DNA from: CANHEE01 sp049316985
GTDB taxonomy: Bacteria > Bacteroidota > Bacteroidia > Chitinophagales > Saprospiraceae
DNA: 8,691 nt
Direction: 5' to 3'
NCBI GenBank assembly: GCA_049316985.1
Contig: JBMOJB010000155.1
Span: 1-8,691, forward strand
In this document: positions 5,736 through 8,691 of the stretch, one piece after another
How the letters are laid out: every line of letters begins with the position of its first letter
Position numbering within the stretch: the first letter of the stretch is position 1
Made by a program: the position numbers and the translations under genes
The notes under the pieces: generated by a model
What the model saw: the letters and a program-made list of their open reading frames with translations, nothing else
What the model was told of the DNA's origin: nothing
Database searches by the model: none

Positions 5736-6343
5736 GGCCATACTCCGGCGCCTTGACGAATTAATTCAGGATCATCTTTTGTGCAGTCAATAAGGGTAGA
5801 GGGTGTATTTCCACAGGTTCCACCATCGATAATTATATCGACCTGGTGGTCAAAATCATTGAAAAAATCAATTGGGTCTGTGTAATACTCCAAAATCTCA
5901 TCATCAGATTTTAATGAAGTAGTGAGTATAGGGTGCCCGAGTTCCTCAACAATGGCTTTTACTATAGGGTTGTTCGGGATCCTGATGCCAATTGTCTTCT
6001 TTCTATTTTTAAATAGTTTGGGGACATCATTATTCGCTTTTAATATGAAAGTATAGGGACCGGGCAGGTGTTGTTTCATTAATCGAAACAGTGCATTGTC
6101 GATTTGAACCGTGTACTTTGCAATTTGGCTCATATCGTTGCAAATTATCGAAAGCATCGCTTTATCAGGATCCAATTTGCGGATTCTGCAAACCTTTTCA
6201 ACTGCTGCTTTGCTCATGATGTCGCAGCCAATCCCATAAACAGTGTCTGTTGGATAGATAATTACACCATCTTTTTTTAGTACTTCGACTACCTGCTTAA
6301 TTTTTCGTGATTCCGGATCTATTGGATGGATTTCAAGTAACAT
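5732..6343 (-). CDS. yciO: Sua5/YciO/YrdC-family protein, YciO type
   Basis: A 203-residue single-domain protein of the family that includes TsaC/Sua5, which make threonylcarbamoyl-AMP for tRNA t6A37. The shared fold signature IIYPTDTVYGIGCD is at 28-41. The sequence resembles E. coli YciO more than TsaC, for example in ICRIR-like VCRIRKL (51-57), FRLMKQHLPGPYTFILK (86-102), KKTIGIRIPNNPI (115-127) and PSTLIDCT (181-188). The KxR motif of TsaC/Sua5 is replaced by RIR (53-55) and SxN by SLK (143-145), so full t6A activity should not be assumed. Sua5's C-terminal domain is absent. It is last in a leftward set, 23 bp after the tail-anchored protein gene, and shares four bases (TTAA) with the end of dinB. 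A cell would normally carry a separate TsaC/Sua5 elsewhere. Confidence 0.85.
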   Translation of the reverse strand: MLLEIHPIDPESRKIKQVVEVLKKDGVIIYPTDTVYGIGCDIMSKAAVEKVCRIRKLDPDKAMLSIICNDMSQIAKYTVQIDNALFRLMKQHLPGPYTFILKANNDVPKLFKNRKKTIGIRIPNNPIVKAIVEELGHPILTTSLKSDDEILEYYTDPIDFFNDFDHQVDIIIDGGTCGNTPSTLIDCTKDDPELIRQGAGVWP

Positions 6344-6366
6344 AGTTGTTTGGTTTATAGAAAAAA

Positions 6367-6921
6367 TCAGTAAAATGTAAAAAATGCTATTATAGCAAAT
6401 ACCAATATAGCGATGATGACTAGTAATAAAAGCTGAGAGCTACTGCGATAAATATTGAATATTTTATCCATTACCGTAGTCCATTTCATGTCTTTGATAG
6501 ATTCTTCCTTGCCCATAACCAAATATCGTTTCTGTCCATTATTATGATTGCCGTGTTTTTTCAGAATAAAAAAATCTTCATTGAGAAATGCCAGTTCGTA
6601 CAGCTCATTTTTGCTGAGGCACTCTGTTATGATGGAATTGCTTTCCTTCAGTAATCTCCAAACTCCCTTTTGGATATTTCCATTAATCGAAATCAGGTAT
6701 TCTCCACCGTCATTGAAAAAATGAAGAACAGATTCTGGAATTTGATCGCTTTCGTTTACTTCCAGCCAACGTTTACCAACAAAATAATCTTCGTCCTCCA
6801 GATCTTTACTTTGATTTTCCACCTTGTCCAGGATAAAATCTAAATATTCGTTCATCCTTTCGAATCTAGGCAATTCCAGTTCAAATTCACGATTTACTTG
6901 TTTAAAAGGACGGATTTCCAT
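6367..6921 (-). CDS. Tail-anchored protein of unknown function
   Basis: I do not recognise a named family. The 184-residue protein has no signal peptide. Residues 1-60 are charged and probably helical. The segment at about 71-135 (DGGEYLISINGNIQKGVWRL onward, then ELYELAFLNEDFFILKKHG) alternates short strands and turns like an antiparallel beta-sheet of lipocalin-like type, a fold guess only. A basic stretch precedes one hydrophobic helix, LLLLVIIAILVFAIIAFFTFY (164-184), at the extreme C-terminus. That arrangement predicts a tail-anchored protein with its soluble part in the cytoplasm. It lies between the PlsC-like acyltransferase (58 bp upstream) and yciO (23 bp downstream), all in one direction, so a shared transcript is likely. 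The membrane link to the acyltransferase is suggestive but not proof of shared function. Confidence 0.8.
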   Translation of the reverse strand: MEIRPFKQVNREFELELPRFERMNEYLDFILDKVENQSKDLEDEDYFVGKRWLEVNESDQIPESVLHFFNDGGEYLISINGNIQKGVWRLLKESNSIITECLSKNELYELAFLNEDFFILKKHGNHNNGQKRYLVMGKEESIKDMKWTTVMDKIFNIYRSSSQLLLLVIIAILVFAIIAFFTFY

Positions 6922-6979
6922 TGAAAAATTGTGATTAGTCGCTAATGATCAATTTTATTATTAGGTTTTTTACGTTTTT

Positions 6980-8293
6980 TTAATTGGGAATTTTCAATTC
7001 TTCCAGTATATCTTTTCTTTTTTGCAACAACAATGTTAATTGTTCCTTTGACAGCGATAAAACGGTAACAATTTTTAACAATAATTTCAAGTTCTTGAAG
7101 TAGTTATAGGCAAAAATACCCATTAATACAGATATAATCCAAAACAATATTCCAAAATATGGCAAATTTAAATATTCACAAACAATGTGGCTTCCCAATC
7201 CATAGCAAATTGGGAAGAATAGTAGACCTCCAACTACAATACGTACTGTAGCTTCGTAATCAGGGTACCTTAAACTACGCCAAACTACCTCCGTCAGAAC
7301 AAAAGGAACGATATTCAATACTAATCCTGTCAAGAATAATGGAATTCCGATGACGATCAAAAATATTTTCAAGATTACTGCTAATGGGTATTTAGAAATT
7401 GCAAGGGCGTTTTCTGAAATTTCGTATTGATTAATCAGATTTGAATATTCTGTAAGCGATGTTTGTAAAGTTGAAAGCGCATTTTGATTGGAATTTTCAA
7501 TTTCACGCAGCTGGTGACACCTGCGCTGTGCATTATCAAATCTCTGAATTGAATGAGGCCAGCGATGGTATTTTTCATAATAAACGGCGGCATCTATTTT
7601 TTCTACAACGCCAAGCATTCTGTCATGATTTGGATTATCTGTATCCACGGTCATAATCCTTGTTTGCTGTTCAAGTTCCAAGGTAAGCTGTTCGATTGCC
7701 TCTTCGGGCTTCGATTCGTAAATTGATTGGTAATCGGCAATGCGAATTGGTTTTCCAGCCTGCACATACATTCTGCTTCTGAATTGCCAAGGCCGTTCGT
7801 ACGTCAAACCAATCGGGCAAATTTTTAACCCCAGATTGAAATTGTTCTTTTCTTCAGCTCTAAAAGCGATTATTGCAGTACCGGGACGGAAGTCTCTGAT
7901 ATGTCTTTCGTGTTTACTGCTTCCTTCTGGCGCAATAAAAAGAAGTCCACCATTGCTAAGGAAATTGTCGCATTCTTCAAAACTGTCTTCATTTTTGACT
8001 TTACTATCCTCGTCCTTTTTTCTTTTTATTGGAATACACCACAACTTTCTGAACAGCCAATTCAAAATAGGGTTGATAAATAGACTTGCGTTAGCAAGAA
8101 AATGTGTGTTTCTGTTTACAAAAGGCGCGGTTGTAATCACGTCCATCAAGGTATTAGGGTGATTGACGGTCATAATACAGGGACCCTTTGGTAAAAGTAA
8201 ATTTTCCTTATTAAAAAAAGTTATACGGTAAAATACGTGAGCGAAAATGGTGCACAGTATTCTAAGGAAAAAGTACAATAGACGTAAAAACAT
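6980..8293 (-). CDS. PlsC/Gpt2-like membrane acyltransferase with C-terminal membrane domain
   Basis: A probable glycerol-3-phosphate or lysophosphatidate acyltransferase for phospholipid synthesis at the inner membrane. The 437 residues are far longer than ordinary PlsC (about 240). An N-terminal hydrophobic segment (2-23) precedes the catalytic domain. Motif I is NHPNTLMD (44-51), with spacing H-x5-D instead of the common H-x4-D. Motif III is LLFIAPEGSSKHERHIRDFRPGTA (117-140), matching the FPEGTS...KTGAA form of fungal Gpt2/Sct1-like enzymes. Residues about 190-300 are hydrophilic and helical. Then come three to four hydrophobic helices (about 303-335, 349-373, 378-398) and a charged tail. 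The ATG at 8293 places the first helix correctly. It heads the leftward set with the tail-anchored and YciO-type proteins. The acyl acceptor is not evident from sequence. Confidence 0.85.
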   Translation of the reverse strand: MFLRLLYFFLRILCTIFAHVFYRITFFNKENLLLPKGPCIMTVNHPNTLMDVITTAPFVNRNTHFLANASLFINPILNWLFRKLWCIPIKRKKDEDSKVKNEDSFEECDNFLSNGGLLFIAPEGSSKHERHIRDFRPGTAIIAFRAEEKNNFNLGLKICPIGLTYERPWQFRSRMYVQAGKPIRIADYQSIYESKPEEAIEQLTLELEQQTRIMTVDTDNPNHDRMLGVVEKIDAAVYYEKYHRWPHSIQRFDNAQRRCHQLREIENSNQNALSTLQTSLTEYSNLINQYEISENALAISKYPLAVILKIFLIVIGIPLFLTGLVLNIVPFVLTEVVWRSLRYPDYEATVRIVVGGLLFFPICYGLGSHIVCEYLNLPYFGILFWIISVLMGIFAYNYFKNLKLLLKIVTVLSLSKEQLTLLLQKRKDILEELKIPN

Positions 8294-8395
8294 AATCGGT
8301 TAATATTTCAACTAGATCGGTAAAGTTACATTTTTATAAATTTTTGCCTTATATTATGCTGTTTTTTTACAAAAAATACCTACTTTGCATTTGTT

Positions 8396-8449
8396 GATTG
8401 CAATTTTGATCGAATTCAGATAGAAATTTAATTTTTTTGCAATCGCAAA
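8396..8449. promoter_or_regulatory. Palindromic motifs in the divergent PlsC-like/msrC-like region
   Basis: ATTGCAAT (8397-8404) is a perfect 8-bp palindrome. GATTGCAA (8396-8403) recurs inverted as TTGCAATC (8437-8444), which is itself part of the hairpin TTTGC-AATC-GCAAA (8436-8449). Two related sites about 40 bp apart between divergent genes could be operators. AT-rich sequence makes chance palindromes common, so this is only suggestive. Confidence 0.3.
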
Positions 8450-8453
8450 TATA
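8446..8453 (-). promoter_or_regulatory. Putative -7 box for the PlsC-like operon
   Basis: On the minus strand this reads TATATTTG, fitting TAnnTTTG, followed by C as is common. It lies about 150 nt upstream of the PlsC-like ATG, and no -33 TTTG is seen at normal spacing. The next bases downstream form the TTTGC/GCAAA hairpin. Confidence 0.35.
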
Positions 8454-8472
8454 GTATAAAAGAAATCGTTTT

Positions 8473-8494
8473 CCTGCCTGCCGACAAGCAGACA
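8473..8494. repeat. GC-rich near-palindromic core, copy 2
   Basis: A GC-rich island in AT-rich intergenic DNA. CCTGCCGACAAGCAGACA (8477-8494) matches the reverse complement of the island at 1576-1599 at 16 of 18 positions. Both differences are G-to-A. They weaken the pairing, as though this copy were decaying. TTTTCAA heptamers follow it, as they do at copy 1. Confidence 0.7.
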
Positions 8495-8502
8495 AATTTC
8501 AG

Positions 8503-8530
8503 TTTTCAATTTTCAATTTTCAATTTTCAT
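8503..8530. repeat. Heptanucleotide array (TTTTCAA)x4 fused to a start codon
   Basis: Three exact TTTTCAA units (8503-8523) and a fourth, TTTTCAT (8524-8530), whose last two bases are the first two of the ATG at 8529. The array therefore fills the ribosome-binding region of the downstream gene and leaves no purine-rich Shine-Dalgarno sequence. Confidence 0.88.
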
Positions 8531-8691
8531 GTCTGAATCACTGATAATTCCCCAAAACGCCGAAAGATCTGAGGTCTACGCCACAATACTACCACAAATC
8601 AAAGCTTTAGTTGCAAGTGAACCTGATTTCATTGCAAACCTTGCCAATGTTGCTGCTGTATTGAAGGAAGCATTTGGTTTTTTTTGGGTTG
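8529..8691 (+). CDS. msrC: Free methionine-R-sulfoxide reductase, GAF domain (partial, 5' end)
   Basis: The first 54 codons of a gene running off the right edge. The product begins MSESLIIPQN. Its helical segment LPQIKALVASEPDFIANLAN (21-40), then VAAVLKEAFGFFWV (41-54), matches the N-terminus of GAF-domain fRMsr proteins, where E. coli MsrC has a similar LATLANTSALL...INWAGFY. These enzymes reduce free methionine-R-sulfoxide in the cytoplasm using thioredoxin. The catalytic cysteines lie beyond the window, so activity cannot be confirmed. The start is fixed by the only ATG in the region and by homology beginning near residue 17. The gene is divergent from the PlsC-like gene, and its leader is a heptamer repeat array. 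Confidence 0.75.
   Translation, partial: MSESLIIPQNAERSEVYATILPQIKALVASEPDFIANLANVAAVLKEAFGFFWV

Noticed and set aside
6933..6947. Small inverted repeat ATTAG-TCG-CTAAT upstream of the tail-anchored protein gene
   Set aside because: A five-base AT-rich stem is expected by chance in this sequence.
7740..8162. 140-codon open frame on the plus strand inside the PlsC-like gene
   Set aside because: It overlaps the conserved acyltransferase motifs on the other strand, and its sequence is unrecognisable.
8381..8387. TACTTTG as an msrC-like promoter
   Set aside because: It has one base too few between TA and TTTG, and there is no TTTG at -33 spacing.

Overview
This is an AT-rich stretch of chromosome from a Bacteroidota bacterium. 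Three lines of evidence support that: (i) two intergenic regions carry exact TAnnTTTG -7 boxes typical of the phylum, and a third shows the same motif; (ii) Shine-Dalgarno sequences are weak or absent before most starts; (iii) the proteins, especially LpxD, the GAF-domain methionine sulfoxide reductase and the PlsC-like acyltransferase, have Bacteroidota-type sequence. LpxD implies a Gram-negative envelope. I cannot place it below phylum, although a Saprospiria/Chitinophagia-like lineage would fit.

Layout. 1-3403 is a leftward block: an acyltransferase-3 membrane protein, then 7 bp later a BtuF/FepB-like helical-backbone metal receptor without a signal peptide, then lpdA (dihydrolipoyl dehydrogenase). 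lpdA appears to have its own promoter inside a repeat-rich 136-bp spacer. 3404-3572 is a divergent intergenic region. 3573-5735 runs rightward with lpxD and dinB. 5732-8293 is a second leftward block: a PlsC/Gpt2-like membrane acyltransferase, a tail-anchored protein of unknown function and a YciO-type Sua5/YrdC protein. That block converges on dinB and shares its TTAA stop. 8294-8528 is a divergent intergenic region, followed by the first 54 codons of a free methionine-R-sulfoxide reductase that runs off the right edge.

Function. Most genes are chromosomal housekeeping: envelope lipids (lpxD, PlsC-like, acyltransferase-3), central carbon metabolism (lpdA), translesion synthesis (dinB) and oxidant repair (msrC-like). 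I see no phage, transposase, CRISPR, toxin-antitoxin or defence genes, and no tRNA or rRNA.

The most unusual content is non-coding. Heptanucleotide tandem repeats of three related types (TTAATTC, GTTGAAA/TTTCAAC, TTTTCAA) occur only at gene boundaries. They sit against or one base from the lpdA stop, across the -33 region of the apparent lpdA promoter, against the stop of the metal-receptor gene, and fused to the ATG of the msrC-like gene. Two of these sites also carry a near-palindromic GC-rich core (CCTGCC...GGCAGG type), 16/18 identical between the sites in opposite orientation. This looks like a dispersed, possibly mobile or copy-number-variable intergenic element. It is the best candidate for something undescribed here.
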